A DNA stretch of 64,000 nucleotides from an uncultured Tateyamaria sp. (GCF_947503705.1 NZ_CANNES010000001.1:124001-188000), one strand, 5' to 3'; shown: positions 8,265-17,522, counted from the first letter of the stretch. Translations and numbers: made by a program. The notes: generated by a model not told the origin, from the letters alone.

Positions 8265-8795
8265 ATGATCACACCGGAATATGCGCGTATCCTGGCGCGT
8301 TATAATCACTGGCAGAACCGCTCGCTGATTGAGGCTGCCCATGGACTGTCGGATGCGCAACGCTGGCAGGACGAGGGCGCATTCTTTGGGTCCATCGCGG
8401 AAACGCTAAACCACATCCTTTGGGATGATCGTATCTGGTTGGCGCGGTTGCGGGGCGACACCGAAACCGCCGCCCAAATAGGCGCGACCCACCCCTATAC
8501 TGCCACGCCAAGAGCCTGGGACGATTATGTGCACGCCCGCACCGCGCTGGATGATGAGATTATTGAATGGGCTGACGCGCTGACGGCAGAGGACCTCGCC
8601 CAATCAACGCCATGGATCAAAGGTGACACCCCGGTTCAAACCAATTTCGGGTTCAATCTGGTACACATGATGAACCACCAAACCCATCACCGCGGTCAGG
8701 TTCACGCCCTGCTCACCCGGTTCGGTGCAACACCACAGCCCACCGACCTTCAAATGTTGGAGGGCGGTGGGGTTCAGAGTGACCCGGCAGCCTGA
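8265..8795 (+). CDS. DinB-family four-helix metalloprotein
   Basis: A 176-residue protein of the DinB/YfiT-like fold. It has a conserved early histidine in the FGSIAETLNHILWDD helix and the C-terminal pair in MMNHQTHHRGQV, which together form the usual triple-His metal site. The family includes thiol-dependent transferases, and the substrate here is unknown. It starts 29 bases after the rutR stop, so it may be cotranscribed with the regulator. It converges on preA with only 12 bases between the stops. Confidence 0.85.
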   Translation: MITPEYARILARYNHWQNRSLIEAAHGLSDAQRWQDEGAFFGSIAETLNHILWDDRIWLARLRGDTETAAQIGATHPYTATPRAWDDYVHARTALDDEIIEWADALTAEDLAQSTPWIKGDTPVQTNFGFNLVHMMNHQTHHRGQVHALLTRFGATPQPTDLQMLEGGGVQSDPAA

Positions 8796-8807
8796 CATCC
8801 GGCTACG

Positions 8808-10112
8808 TTATTCCGCCGCCGTCGCGCTGGGATTGTTGGGATGTGTTGTCCAGTTGGCATATTCCGGCTCCACCACTTTTTGGGTGCGCGGATCGACGGT
8901 GCCGGGTTCCATCATCTCCATCGTGATACAGTCCTCGACAGGGCAGACATTCACACAGAGGTTGCAGGCCACGCATTCGCCGTCGATCACTTCGAACACC
9001 CGATCCTCGGATATCGAAATCGCCTGATGCGAGGTGTCCTCGCAGGCGGCGAAACAGCGGCCACAAGAGATACACAGGTCCTGATTGATCTTGGCCTTGG
9101 CCACATAATTCAGGTTCAGATATTGCCAGTCCGTCACATTGGGCACCGCTGCGCCGCGGAAATCCTCGATGCTGGTGTGGCCCTTTTCATCCATCCATTC
9201 CGACAGCCCGCTGATCATCTCTTGGACAATCTTGAACCCGTAGGTCATCGCCGCCGTACACACCTGCACATTGCCGCAACCCAGGGTGATGTATTCAGCC
9301 GCATCGCGCCATGTGGTGATGCCACCGATGCCCGAAATCGGGATGCCTGCCGTATCTGCGCCCCGCGCAATCTCGGACACCATGGACATGGCGATGGGTT
9401 TGACGGCAGGCCCGCAATAGCCCCCATGCGACCCTTTTCCATCAATTGACGGCTCGGGCGACATGGTGTCGAGGTTCACGGATGTGATCGAATTGATCGT
9501 ATTGATCAAACTCACCGCATCGGCACCGCCCGCCTTTGCCGCGGCCGCCGGTTTACGGATATCGGTGATGTTTGGGGTCAGCTTCACAATGACGGGCTTG
9601 GAGTAATACTGTTTGCACCAGCGGGTCACCATTTCGATATATTCGGGCACTTGGCCCACAGCAGCGCCCATGCCCCGCTCGCTCATCCCATGCGGACAGC
9701 CAAAGTTCAGCTCGATCCCGTCGGCACCTGTGTCCTCGACCAGAGGCAGGATGGCTTTCCAAGCCTCCTCCTCGCAGGGGACCATGATCGACACGATCAT
9801 TGCGCGGTCAGGATAGTCGGCTTTGACGCGTTTGATCTCTTCAAGGTTGGTGAAGAGGTCCCGGTCGGTGATCAACTCGATGTTGTTCAGACCCAGCAAA
9901 CGCCGGTCTGCCCCATATATCGCGCCATAGCGGGGGCCGTTGACGTTGACGACGGGCGGCCCTTCGGACCCAAGGGTCTTCCAGACGACACCGCCCCAAC
10001 CGGCCTCAAAGGCGCGGCGCACATTGTATTCCTTGTCCGTAGGTGGGGCCGAAGCCAGCCAGAACGGGTTTGGGCTTTTGATGCCGACGAAGTCACTTTG
10101 AAGGTTTGCCAT
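8808..10112 (-). CDS. preA: NAD-dependent dihydropyrimidine dehydrogenase subunit PreA
   Basis: The 434-residue catalytic subunit that reduces uracil and thymine to the 5,6-dihydro forms. The N-terminal FMN beta/alpha barrel contains FVGIKSPNPFWLASAPP, the active-site segment ELNFGCPHGMSERGMG, and ISGIGGITTWRDA for phosphate binding. The C-terminal ferredoxin domain carries two 4Fe-4S motifs, CISCGRCFAAC and CVACNLCVNVCP. It lies 16 bases downstream of preT in one operon. The first step of the pathway therefore sits on a second transcript near the hydrolytic operon. Confidence 0.95.
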   Translation of the reverse strand: MANLQSDFVGIKSPNPFWLASAPPTDKEYNVRRAFEAGWGGVVWKTLGSEGPPVVNVNGPRYGAIYGADRRLLGLNNIELITDRDLFTNLEEIKRVKADYPDRAMIVSIMVPCEEEAWKAILPLVEDTGADGIELNFGCPHGMSERGMGAAVGQVPEYIEMVTRWCKQYYSKPVIVKLTPNITDIRKPAAAAKAGGADAVSLINTINSITSVNLDTMSPEPSIDGKGSHGGYCGPAVKPIAMSMVSEIARGADTAGIPISGIGGITTWRDAAEYITLGCGNVQVCTAAMTYGFKIVQEMISGLSEWMDEKGHTSIEDFRGAAVPNVTDWQYLNLNYVAKAKINQDLCISCGRCFAACEDTSHQAISISEDRVFEVIDGECVACNLCVNVCPVEDCITMEMMEPGTVDPRTQKVVEPEYANWTTHPNNPSATAAE

Positions 10113-10128
10113 CTTCCGTCTCCCTTGC

Positions 10129-11451
10129 TCAGCCCATCAGGCTCGCATGAATATCCATCGCCGCATCACGGCCCTCGGCCACCGCTGTCACGGTCAGGTC
10201 ATCACCGCCCGTGGCGCAATCGCCCCCGGCCCAAACGCCATCCACCGTGGTACGACCGGCGCCAGTGACGGCGATCTTGCCGCCCGTCAGGTCGGGCAGG
10301 CCCTCCCCCTCCAGCGTCTGACCAATGGCGCGCAACACCTGATCGGCAGGCACGCGAACCATCTGGCCCGTGCCGCTCATGTCATCATTCACATATTCAA
10401 ACTCGACCTCGCGGACCGAACCGTTTCCATGCACGGCCACCGGCACCACATGGGTCATGATACGCACCCCTTTCGAGGCGGCCAGATCCTGCTCAAAGGT
10501 GCTGGCGTTCATCCGGTCGCGGCCCCGGCGATAGGCAAGCGTCACGTTCAGCGCGCCCAGCAACTTGGACTGCACCGCCGCATCCACCGCCGTCATGCCG
10601 CCACCAATCACAACCACATCGCGGCCCACGGGCAGGGCCGACAGATCATCGGCCTGGCGCAGATCGGCGATGAAATCGACCGCATCCAAAACGCCGTCCT
10701 TGTCGCCGCCCTCGACCGCCAGACCGTTCACGCCGCCCAGGCCCATGGCCAGGAACACCGCGTCAAACTCGGCCTTCAACCCGTCCAGGCTCAGGTCAGC
10801 CCCCAACGCCTTGCCATTCTCAATAGTGATCCCGCCGATCTGCAACAGCCAATCCACCTCGGCCTGCGCAAACCCTTCGGGCGTCTTGTAGGCCGCAATG
10901 CCGTATTCGTTCAGGCCACCGGGCTTGGGGCGAGCATCATAAACGGTCACCTCATGCCCCAGCATCGCCAAGCGATGCGCAGCAGACAGGCCTGCCGGCC
11001 CCGCCCCCACCACGGCCACCGTTTTACCGGTGACCGCAGCACGGGAGAACGGATGGATTCCCTTTTCTTGCAAATGGTCGGTTGCGTAACGCTGGAGTTG
11101 GCCAATCAGCACCGGCTTGCCCTCAGCAGCCTCACGCACGCAGGCTTCCTCGCAAAGTTGTTCGGTTGGGCAGACGCGGGCGCACATGCCGCCCATGATG
11201 TTCTGGCTCAGGATCGTTTTGGCCGCCGCATCGGGCGTGCCCGTCGCGATCTGGCGAATGAACAGGGGGATGTCGATGTCCGTGGGGCACGCCGTGATAC
11301 ACGGCGCGTCATGGCAGAAATAACACCGATCCGCGGCCACCAACGCCTCATGCGGGTCCAGCGCGGGATGCAGATCAGAGAAATTTTCGGCATAGCCGCT
11401 GGCGGCCAGACGGCCCGCCGCCACACCGGGAGAGAAAGGAGATTGCGTCAT
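10129..11451 (-). CDS. preT: NAD-dependent dihydropyrimidine dehydrogenase subunit PreT
   Basis: The 440-residue electron-input subunit of the dihydropyrimidine dehydrogenase. The N-terminal cysteine-rich helical domain has CYFCHDAPCITACP and CARVCPTEQLCEEAC. It is followed by a GltD-like flavoprotein region with FAD site VVGAGPAGLSAA near residue 150, NAD site VVIGGGMTAVDAA near 285, and the C-terminal VWAGGDCATGGDD. It passes electrons from NAD(P)H to PreA. It is first in the operon, about 55 bases downstream of a RutR-like palindrome. Confidence 0.95.
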   Translation of the reverse strand: MTQSPFSPGVAAGRLAASGYAENFSDLHPALDPHEALVAADRCYFCHDAPCITACPTDIDIPLFIRQIATGTPDAAAKTILSQNIMGGMCARVCPTEQLCEEACVREAAEGKPVLIGQLQRYATDHLQEKGIHPFSRAAVTGKTVAVVGAGPAGLSAAHRLAMLGHEVTVYDARPKPGGLNEYGIAAYKTPEGFAQAEVDWLLQIGGITIENGKALGADLSLDGLKAEFDAVFLAMGLGGVNGLAVEGGDKDGVLDAVDFIADLRQADDLSALPVGRDVVVIGGGMTAVDAAVQSKLLGALNVTLAYRRGRDRMNASTFEQDLAASKGVRIMTHVVPVAVHGNGSVREVEFEYVNDDMSGTGQMVRVPADQVLRAIGQTLEGEGLPDLTGGKIAVTGAGRTTVDGVWAGGDCATGGDDLTVTAVAEGRDAAMDIHASLMG

Positions 11452-11504
11452 GACCGCTCCATCGCAACATTCGTTCGTTCAAAACGCTGTCACAGGAAGA
11501 AATT

Positions 11505-11520
11505 TTTATCAACTGGTAAA
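11505..11520. promoter_or_regulatory. Candidate RutR operator upstream of preTA
   Basis: TTTATCA-AC-TGGTAAA is a 7-2-7 palindrome with one mismatched pair. Its right half is identical to that of the site at 7482-7497. The left half matches TTGACCA at five of seven positions. It lies about 55 bases upstream of the preT start. The shared half-site supports one regulon. Confidence 0.6.
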
Positions 11521-11601
11521 AAATAATCCGCCTTCAGGTTTTTTGACCTCTGCCCAAAGAAGCGCCGTTTCGCCAATAGCGAGAATGTCACGAAACAAAC
11601 C

Positions 11602-11631
11602 TTGCCCGAATCTCAGATCGCACTCTATTTA
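11602..11631 (+). promoter_or_regulatory. Candidate sigma-70 promoter for the cold-shock gene
   Basis: TTGCCC (11602-11607), an 18-base spacer, then TATTTA (11626-11631). It lies about 110 bases before the cold-shock start and would give the long 5' leader usual for csp genes. Assigned by inspection only. The rest of the 289-base preT-csp gap contains the RutR-like palindrome and no gene. Confidence 0.35.
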
Positions 11632-11740
11632 AACGTGCTACATCATTACCGACCCACTGCTCCTATCGGCTCAGTCACTCGATCTAATGACGACGCCAAG
11701 CTGCCGCATGTTGCGGGCAGATCGACTAGGAGACATGACT

Positions 11741-11947
11741 ATGGCCAGCGGCACAGTCAAATGGTTCAACACCACCAAAGGCTACGGCTTTATCGCGCCC
11801 GAAGATGGCGGCAAAGACATCTTTGTACACATTTCCGCAGTTGAGCGGTCCGGCCTGACCGGCCTCGCCGACAACCAGAAGGTGACCTTCGATATGGAAG
11901 CGGGCCGTGACGGACGCGAAAGCGCTGTGAATATCGCACTGGCCTAA
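11741..11947 (+). CDS. Cold-shock protein (CspA family)
   Basis: A 68-residue single cold-shock domain that binds single-stranded RNA and DNA. Visible motifs are MASGTVKWFN at the N-terminus, RNP1 KGYGFI near residue 16 and RNP2 DIFVHIS near 29. The ATG at 11741 is preferred over 11735 because the AGGAG box (11729-11733) is 7 to 8 bases upstream of 11741 but only 2 from 11735. It has its own promoter region and a strong terminator, so it is a single-gene unit. Confidence 0.93.
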   Translation: MASGTVKWFNTTKGYGFIAPEDGGKDIFVHISAVERSGLTGLADNQKVTFDMEAGRDGRESAVNIALA

Positions 11948-11972
11948 CGGACCTGCGATTTCCGAGACTTGG

Positions 11973-12007
11973 AGGCGGTGCATTGCGGTGCGCCGCCTTT
12001 TCTTTTT
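11973..12007 (+). terminator. Rho-independent terminator of the cold-shock gene
   Basis: AGGCGGTGC (11973-11981) pairs with GCGCCGCCT (11990-11998), with one G-T pair and an 8-base loop, followed by TTTCTTTTT. It starts 25 bases after the cold-shock stop codon. Confidence 0.88.
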
Positions 12008-12065
12008 GCCACGCCTGGGGCTTCCGCGCTCATTGGCAACTAACGCCAAACGCCATGCCCACTGA

Positions 12066-12680
12066 TCACAGGCCGTCCCAGTTCACGTCTTTCGCTTCCG
12101 TGATCACCAGCCGACCCGCGGGCCAGGGTTCCATCAACGCCTTGGCCGCTTCCAGGTCGTCACCCAACCAGACCGCCAGCGCATCGCGGTCAAGCAGCAC
12201 GCCCATCCGGTGGTGGATCGCCGCCACGTCCTTGTTCGGCGCGCAGGTCACCGCCGCCACTTGGGGAACTTGCAGCCCACCAGGCGCTGTCCACACATCC
12301 GTTATCGCGGCAAAATAAAGGAACCCGCCGCCTTTTGGCGCGATCCGCCACGCGGTCTTGCGCCGCTTTTCGCCCGTCCATTCGTACCAGCCGTTCACCG
12401 GGATCACGGCGCGCTCGACCCCGTCAAAAGCCGACTTGTCGAACACCGTTTCCGAGCGGGCGTTGATGATCTGCTCCATCACCGGACGACCCCGCGCGTT
12501 GACCCGGCCCACGGGCACAATGCCCCAACGCATCCGCCGCAGCGCCCCGTCAAAAACCACGATCTCTTGCCCTGGCGCGATGTTGTGGCGGGCCGGTTCG
12601 TCGTCGACCACGCCCGTTGGCACGCCCAATGCGGCACTCAGATCGGCCATGGGGCTGTCCAGAAAGAACCGCCCCGGCAT
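12066..12680 (-). CDS. SRAP-domain protein (YedK/HMCES family) lacking Cys2
   Basis: A 204-residue SRAP protein. The family forms a covalent link between Cys2 and abasic sites in single-stranded DNA. This protein begins MPGRFFLDSP where the family has MCGRF, so the nucleophile is replaced by Pro. Other conserved residues remain: Asn73 in INARSETV, Glu100 in GWYEW, and the IHHRM histidines near 156. The ATG directly follows the tesA stop (TAAATG), and no upstream in-frame start would restore a cysteine. It may bind abasic DNA without crosslinking, or do something else. Frame and length are intact. Confidence 0.85.
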   Translation of the reverse strand: MPGRFFLDSPMADLSAALGVPTGVVDDEPARHNIAPGQEIVVFDGALRRMRWGIVPVGRVNARGRPVMEQIINARSETVFDKSAFDGVERAVIPVNGWYEWTGEKRRKTAWRIAPKGGGFLYFAAITDVWTAPGGLQVPQVAAVTCAPNKDVAAIHHRMGVLLDRDALAVWLGDDLEAAKALMEPWPAGRLVITEAKDVNWDGL

Positions 12681-13316
12681 TTACTTGGCCACCGCGATCA
12701 GCTCAACCGCCAGCGGCCCCACCCCTTCGACGATCCGCGCAACGCCCGTCGCATTGGGGTGAACACCATCCGCCTGCATATACTGACGCACATCCGCCGG
12801 ATCGGTGCCCACGCTCCCAAGCCCAGCAAAAAAGCTGTCCAAATAGAGCGTCCCAAACTCTGCCGCCAATTCCGGGTACATCCCGTCAAAGGCCGCCTTG
12901 TACTCAGGCCCATAGTTCCCGGGCGCTTGCATCCCGATCAGCAGTACAGGCACGTTCGCCGCATCCGCCGCCTGCAAGATACCTCCAAGGTTCGCGCGGC
13001 TGACCTCCGGGTCGATCCCGCGCAAGAGGTCATTGCCCCCCAGCGCCACGATCATCGCATCCACATCCGGCGTTAGCGTCCAGGCCGCCCGCGACAACCC
13101 GCCCGCCGTGGTGTCGCCCGACACGCCCGCGTTGATCACGCGCACGTCATGACCAGCGGCAGTCAACCACCCTTCCAGCTGCGGCACAAATCCGTCTTCG
13201 ACCGGCAGGCCATAGCCTTGGGTCAAGCTGTCGCCTAGTGCTGCAATTGTGACCGCCTGGGCCCAAACGCACCCGGCCCAAAAAACCATGACAATTGCGG
13301 CCACTACCTTGCCCAT
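12681..13316 (-). CDS. tesA: TesA-like arylesterase / lysophospholipase (GDSL hydrolase)
   Basis: A 211-residue exported SGNH hydrolase. A signal peptide is cut after CVWAQA near residue 21. Block I ALGDSLTQGYGL holds the catalytic Ser, GVSGDTTAGG supplies the Gly, ALGGNDLLRG the Asn, and ADGVHPNATG the Asp and His. Start ATG 13316 has a GGAGA site. It is divergent from the ybbA/ybbP-type transporter genes, the same association as tesA-ybbA-ybbP in other proteobacteria. It hydrolyses thioesters, aryl esters or lysophospholipids in the periplasm. Confidence 0.92.
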   Translation of the reverse strand: MGKVVAAIVMVFWAGCVWAQAVTIAALGDSLTQGYGLPVEDGFVPQLEGWLTAAGHDVRVINAGVSGDTTAGGLSRAAWTLTPDVDAMIVALGGNDLLRGIDPEVSRANLGGILQAADAANVPVLLIGMQAPGNYGPEYKAAFDGMYPELAAEFGTLYLDSFFAGLGSVGTDPADVRQYMQADGVHPNATGVARIVEGVGPLAVELIAVAK

Positions 13317-13367
13317 GCTGATCCGATCTCCATATGTCCTCGTACCCCTCTATAAAGGCGCATTCTT

Positions 13368-14057
13368 ATGTCCGATCCAGTCCTCAGCCTCAAAAATGCG
13401 GCATTGTCCCTCGATGGCAATGCCGGACAGGTCGATATCCTGCACGGGATTTCACTGGATATTCAGCGTGGCGAAACGGTCGGGCTGGTTGGGCCATCCG
13501 GCTCTGGCAAATCGTCGCTCCTGATGATCATGGGCGGGTTGGAGCGAGCAACGGGCGGTCAGATCAACGCTTTGGGCCATGACCTGACAGCCATGAACGA
13601 GGATGCTTTGGCCCGGTTCCGCCGCGATCACATGGGCGTCGTGTTCCAGTCCTTTCACCTGATCCCGACGATGACGGCGCTTGAGAATGTGGCCACGCCG
13701 CTGGAATTGGCAGGCGTACGCGACGCGTTCGAGAGGGCCGAAGTGGAACTGGACGCCGTGGGCCTCGGCCACCGCGCCGGGCATTATCCCAGCCAGATGT
13801 CGGGGGGCGAGCAGCAACGCGTGGCCCTGGCCCGCGCCCTTGTTACCCGCCCCGATATCCTGCTGGCGGATGAACCGACCGGCAACCTTGACGGGGCCAA
13901 CGGCACCGCGATCATGGACCTGCTCTTTGCCCTGCGTGACCGGCATGGGGCCACCTTGGTACTTGTCACCCACGCGCCCGCTTTGGCGGCGCGCTGTGAC
14001 CGGGTAATCGAACTGGCCGACGGCCGCATCGCCACCGCACAGGCCGCCGCCGAATGA
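13368..14057 (+). CDS. ybbA: YbbA-like ABC transporter ATP-binding protein
   Basis: A 229-residue ATPase of the LolD/MacB type. It has Walker A GPSGSGKSS near residue 43, signature MSGGEQQR near 144, Walker B ILLADEPTGNLD near 162, and switch His in LVTHAP. It overlaps the following permease gene by 4 bases (ATGA). With that FtsX-like permease it would form a mechanotransmitting complex, not a classic importer. The neighbouring tesA suggests a role in handling membrane-derived lipids or esters. Confidence 0.9.
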   Translation: MSDPVLSLKNAALSLDGNAGQVDILHGISLDIQRGETVGLVGPSGSGKSSLLMIMGGLERATGGQINALGHDLTAMNEDALARFRRDHMGVVFQSFHLIPTMTALENVATPLELAGVRDAFERAEVELDAVGLGHRAGHYPSQMSGGEQQRVALARALVTRPDILLADEPTGNLDGANGTAIMDLLFALRDRHGATLVLVTHAPALAARCDRVIELADGRIATAQAAAE

Positions 14058-16582
14058 GCTTCGCAACCTCTGCCCGCTTTGCACGCCGCGAATTGCGCGG
14101 AGGGCTGTCGGGGTTCCGCATCTTCCTTGCCTGCCTTGCCCTTGGGGTCGCGGCCATTGCCGCTGTCGGCTCTGTCCGCTCTGGCATCGAGGCGGGGTTG
14201 GAGCGGGAAGGGGCGGCCCTTTTGGGCGGCGATGCCGAGCTTGATTTCACCTACCGCTTTGCCACCGAAGGAGAACAGGCGTGGATGCAAGGCGTCGCCA
14301 CCGCCGTGTCCGAAATCGCCGATTTCCGGTCCATGGCGGTGGTCGAACGGGGCGGCGACACCGAACGCGGCCTGACGCAGATCAAGGCCGTTGACGATTT
14401 CTATCCTCTGATCGGCGCGGTTAAATTGACGCCGAACATCCCGCTTGCCGACGCTCTCGGCGACCAGAACGGACAACCCGGCGCCGTGATGGAGCGCGCT
14501 TTGATTGACCGGCTTGGCCTCGCTGTTGGCGATGCCTTTCGCCTTGGCACGCAGGACTTCACCCTGACCGCAACGCTGGACCGCGAGCCCGACAGCGCCG
14601 CAGGCGGCTTTGGCCTTGGGCCCCGCACCATCGTACTGCGCACCAGTCTTGAAAACGCCGAACTGCTGGCCGCAGGGACGCTCTTCAACTCGAAATACCG
14701 GCTGCAACTTCCACCCGGTACCAACCTCGAAGAGATCGAGGCCGACGCCCGCGCGCGGTTCGAAAACAGCGGCCTGCGCTGGACCGACGCGCGAAACGGG
14801 GCGCCCGGGGTGTCGGAATTCGTGGACCGTTTGGGCGCATTCCTCGTGCTCGTTGGTCTGTCGGGCCTCGCAGTGGGCGGCGTCGGCGTCTCTGCCGCCG
14901 TGCGTGCCTATCTGGCCGACAAAACATCCGTGATCGCGACCCTCAGGACATTGGGCGCGGAACGCTCCACCATCTTCCAAACCTACTTTATCCAAATTGG
15001 CGCGCTGTCGATCCTTGGCATTGTCATCGGTCTTACCCTCGGCGCACTCATTCCCATTGCACTCGCCCCGGTCATCGAGGCGCGGCTGCCCATCCCGGCG
15101 GCCTTCACGATCTACCCCGCACCGCTGGTCGAGGCGGCCATCTATGGCCTCCTCACCGCCTTTGTCTTCACCCTCTGGCCGCTGGCACGGGCCGAAGACG
15201 TGCGCGCCGCGACCCTGTTTCGCGACGCACTGGGCACCTCCAAAATACTGCCCGCGCCAAGATACCTCATGTGGATTGCGCTTGGCCTGACGGCCCTCAT
15301 CGGCCTCGCGGGCCTCTTCTCCGGCACTTGGCGACTGACGCTCTGGACGGCAGGCGGGATCGCCTTCGCCCTCGGCTTACTCGCTCTGGCGGCCACCGCG
15401 ATCCGCTGGCTCTCAAAACGCGCCGCGCCGAGGGCCAAGGGACGGCCCGCACTCCGTTGGGCGCTCGGCGCCATCTCTGGCACGCGCGAAGGGGCGGCAT
15501 CGGTTGTCCTGTCGCTCGGCCTTGGCCTGTCGGTGCTGGCTGCCGTGGGCCAGATCGACGGCAACCTGCGCAATGCGATCTCCGGCAACCTGCCCGAGAT
15601 CGCGCCCAGCTATTTCTTTGTCGATATCCAGCGCGACCAGATGGCGGGCTATACCGAGCGGCTGGAGAATGACGCCGCCGTCACCCGCATCGACAGCGCG
15701 CCGATGCTCCGAGGCATCATAACCCAGATCAACGGCGCACCTGCCCGCGAGGTCGCAGGCGACCATTGGGTCATTTCGGGTGACCGGGGCGTAACCTACT
15801 CCGCCCAGCCGTCCGAAAATACGCGGATCACTGCAGGCGAATGGTGGCCCACCAATTACACCGGCAATCCGCAGATCAGCTTTGCCGCCGAAGAGGCCGA
15901 GGAAATGGGCCTCTCCCTCGGTGACAGCCTCACAATCAACATCCTGGGCCGCGACATCACCGGCACAATCACCTCCTTCCGCGAGGTGGATTTTTCGACC
16001 GCAGGCATCGGATTTATCCTGTCGATGAACCCCTCCGCCCTGCAAGGCGCGCCGCATACGTTCATCTCGACGGTCTACGCCGACCCCGAGGCGGAAACGC
16101 AGATCCTGCGCGACATCGCAAATGCCTATCCCAACGTGACGGCGATCCGGGTCAAAGACGCGATTGAGCGGGTCAGCGAAGTATTGTCCGGCCTTGCCGC
16201 AGCCACGTCCTATGGCGCGGCAGCGACCCTGCTGACCGGCTTTCTCGTTCTGATCGGCGCAGCGGCCGCAGGCACACAGGCGCGTACATACGAGGCGGCG
16301 GTGCTCAAGACGCTCGGCGCATCCCGCAAACGCATCCTGATCAGCTTTGCAACGCGGGCCGCCCTACTGGGCCTCAGCGCGGGCATCGTCGCACTGGCCG
16401 CAGGCATCACCGGCGGCTGGGCCGTCAGCAATTTCGTGATGGACACCGATTTCACAATCATCTGGCCCTCAGCTCTGGCGATCATCACAGGCGGCGTCCT
16501 GGCCACGTTGCTGGCAGGCCTTGCCTTCGCCTGGGGTCCACTGGCTGCCCGCCCTGCCCAGGTCCTCCGAGGCCGCGAATAA
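14054..16582 (+). CDS. ybbP: YbbP-like FtsX-family ABC permease
   Basis: An 842-residue inner-membrane protein. An N-terminal TM helix (FRIFLACLALGVAAIAAVG) is followed by a large periplasmic domain. The first FtsX domain lies around residues 250-390, a central pair of TM helices around 405-450, a second periplasmic domain around 490-690, and the second FtsX domain around 715-835 (AGTQARTYEAAVLKTLGASR). Domain order and length are those of YbbP. It is coupled to the ATPase by ATGA. The function of the complex is poorly known. Confidence 0.9.
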   Translation: MSFATSARFARRELRGGLSGFRIFLACLALGVAAIAAVGSVRSGIEAGLEREGAALLGGDAELDFTYRFATEGEQAWMQGVATAVSEIADFRSMAVVERGGDTERGLTQIKAVDDFYPLIGAVKLTPNIPLADALGDQNGQPGAVMERALIDRLGLAVGDAFRLGTQDFTLTATLDREPDSAAGGFGLGPRTIVLRTSLENAELLAAGTLFNSKYRLQLPPGTNLEEIEADARARFENSGLRWTDARNGAPGVSEFVDRLGAFLVLVGLSGLAVGGVGVSAAVRAYLADKTSVIATLRTLGAERSTIFQTYFIQIGALSILGIVIGLTLGALIPIALAPVIEARLPIPAAFTIYPAPLVEAAIYGLLTAFVFTLWPLARAEDVRAATLFRDALGTSKILPAPRYLMWIALGLTALIGLAGLFSGTWRLTLWTAGGIAFALGLLALAATAIRWLSKRAAPRAKGRPALRWALGAISGTREGAASVVLSLGLGLSVLAAVGQIDGNLRNAISGNLPEIAPSYFFVDIQRDQMAGYTERLENDAAVTRIDSAPMLRGIITQINGAPAREVAGDHWVISGDRGVTYSAQPSENTRITAGEWWPTNYTGNPQISFAAEEAEEMGLSLGDSLTINILGRDITGTITSFREVDFSTAGIGFILSMNPSALQGAPHTFISTVYADPEAETQILRDIANAYPNVTAIRVKDAIERVSEVLSGLAAATSYGAAATLLTGFLVLIGAAAAGTQARTYEAAVLKTLGASRKRILISFATRAALLGLSAGIVALAAGITGGWAVSNFVMDTDFTIIWPSALAIITGGVLATLLAGLAFAWGPLAARPAQVLRGRE

Positions 16583-16652
16583 CCAGCCGTTGCCGCAGCG
16601 CGGCATACGTGGCACAAACGCCGCAAGCAATGGATAGACCAAAGGCCCCGCC

Positions 16653-17522
16653 ATGACAGACCAGTTGCCCATGCCCGTCACTGCCCCTCTGACAAACGCG
16701 CAAAAGACCCAGCTTCTCAATCTCGTGCGCCGCGCGGCCCGGGCCGAGATCATGCCCCGTTTTCGCAGCCTAGACGCAGGCGATATCGACACCAAGAAGG
16801 ACCAGAATGATCTGGTCACCGCCGCCGACACGGCCGCCGAGGCAATGATCACGCGTGGCCTGCAAATGGCCTTCCCTCACGCGCTGGTCATCGGTGAGGA
16901 GGCAATTTCCGCCAAGCCCGACCTGATGGACGGTGTGGGCGAGGCCGAGCTGAGCTTTATCATCGACCCCGTGGACGGCACGTTCAACTTTGCCCATGGT
17001 ATGCCGCTCTTTGGCACGATGGTGGCGGTCTGCCGCTTTGGCCAACCCGTCTTTGGGCTGATCTACGATCCAGTGGGCGATGACGTGATCATGGCCGACA
17101 ATACCTCGCCAGCTCTTTGGCAAACGGTCAAGGGGCGGCAAAAGCCGGTCCACACCGCCGCCCCAAAATCGCTTGGCAAGCTTTATGGCTATATGCACAT
17201 CCGGCTGATGCCACAGGCCGACCGCGCCCTGACCTTTGCCAAATTGAACGAGGTGGGCAACGTAAGCTCCCTACGCTGTTCGGCCCATGAATACCGGTTG
17301 CTGGCCACGGGCGGGGCGGATTTTGTCCTGACGGGCAACCTCAACGCCTGGGACCATGCCGCAGGGGCGCTGATCTGCGCCCAGGCGGGGGGCAAGACGG
17401 CCATGCTCGACGGATCGGTATACGATGCGACAACCTCCAGCGGCTATCTGTTGTGCGCAAGCTCGGATCAAGTCTGGGATACCGTCGCTGCCCATTTTGC
17501 CGAACTGATGTCCGACGCATGA
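16653..17522 (+). CDS. Inositol-monophosphatase-family phosphatase, possibly histidinol-phosphatase
   Basis: A 289-residue Mg-dependent phosphatase. Family motifs are VTAADTAAE near residue 51, EEAIS near 81, IDPVDGTFNFAHG near 103 and WDHAAGALICAQAGG near 231. The family includes inositol monophosphatase, HisN-type histidinol phosphatase and 3'(2'),5'-bisphosphate nucleotidase, and the sequence alone does not separate them. It starts 70 bases after ybbP. Its stop overlaps the next gene's start (ATGA), so those two are coupled. Confidence 0.85.
   Translation: MTDQLPMPVTAPLTNAQKTQLLNLVRRAARAEIMPRFRSLDAGDIDTKKDQNDLVTAADTAAEAMITRGLQMAFPHALVIGEEAISAKPDLMDGVGEAELSFIIDPVDGTFNFAHGMPLFGTMVAVCRFGQPVFGLIYDPVGDDVIMADNTSPALWQTVKGRQKPVHTAAPKSLGKLYGYMHIRLMPQADRALTFAKLNEVGNVSSLRCSAHEYRLLATGGADFVLTGNLNAWDHAAGALICAQAGGKTAMLDGSVYDATTSSGYLLCASSDQVWDTVAAHFAELMSDA

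Noticed and set aside
13784-14995. A 403-codon minus-strand frame opposite ybbA/ybbP
   Set aside because: Antisense to two genes with clear Walker and FtsX motifs; the frame is a product of high third-position GC.
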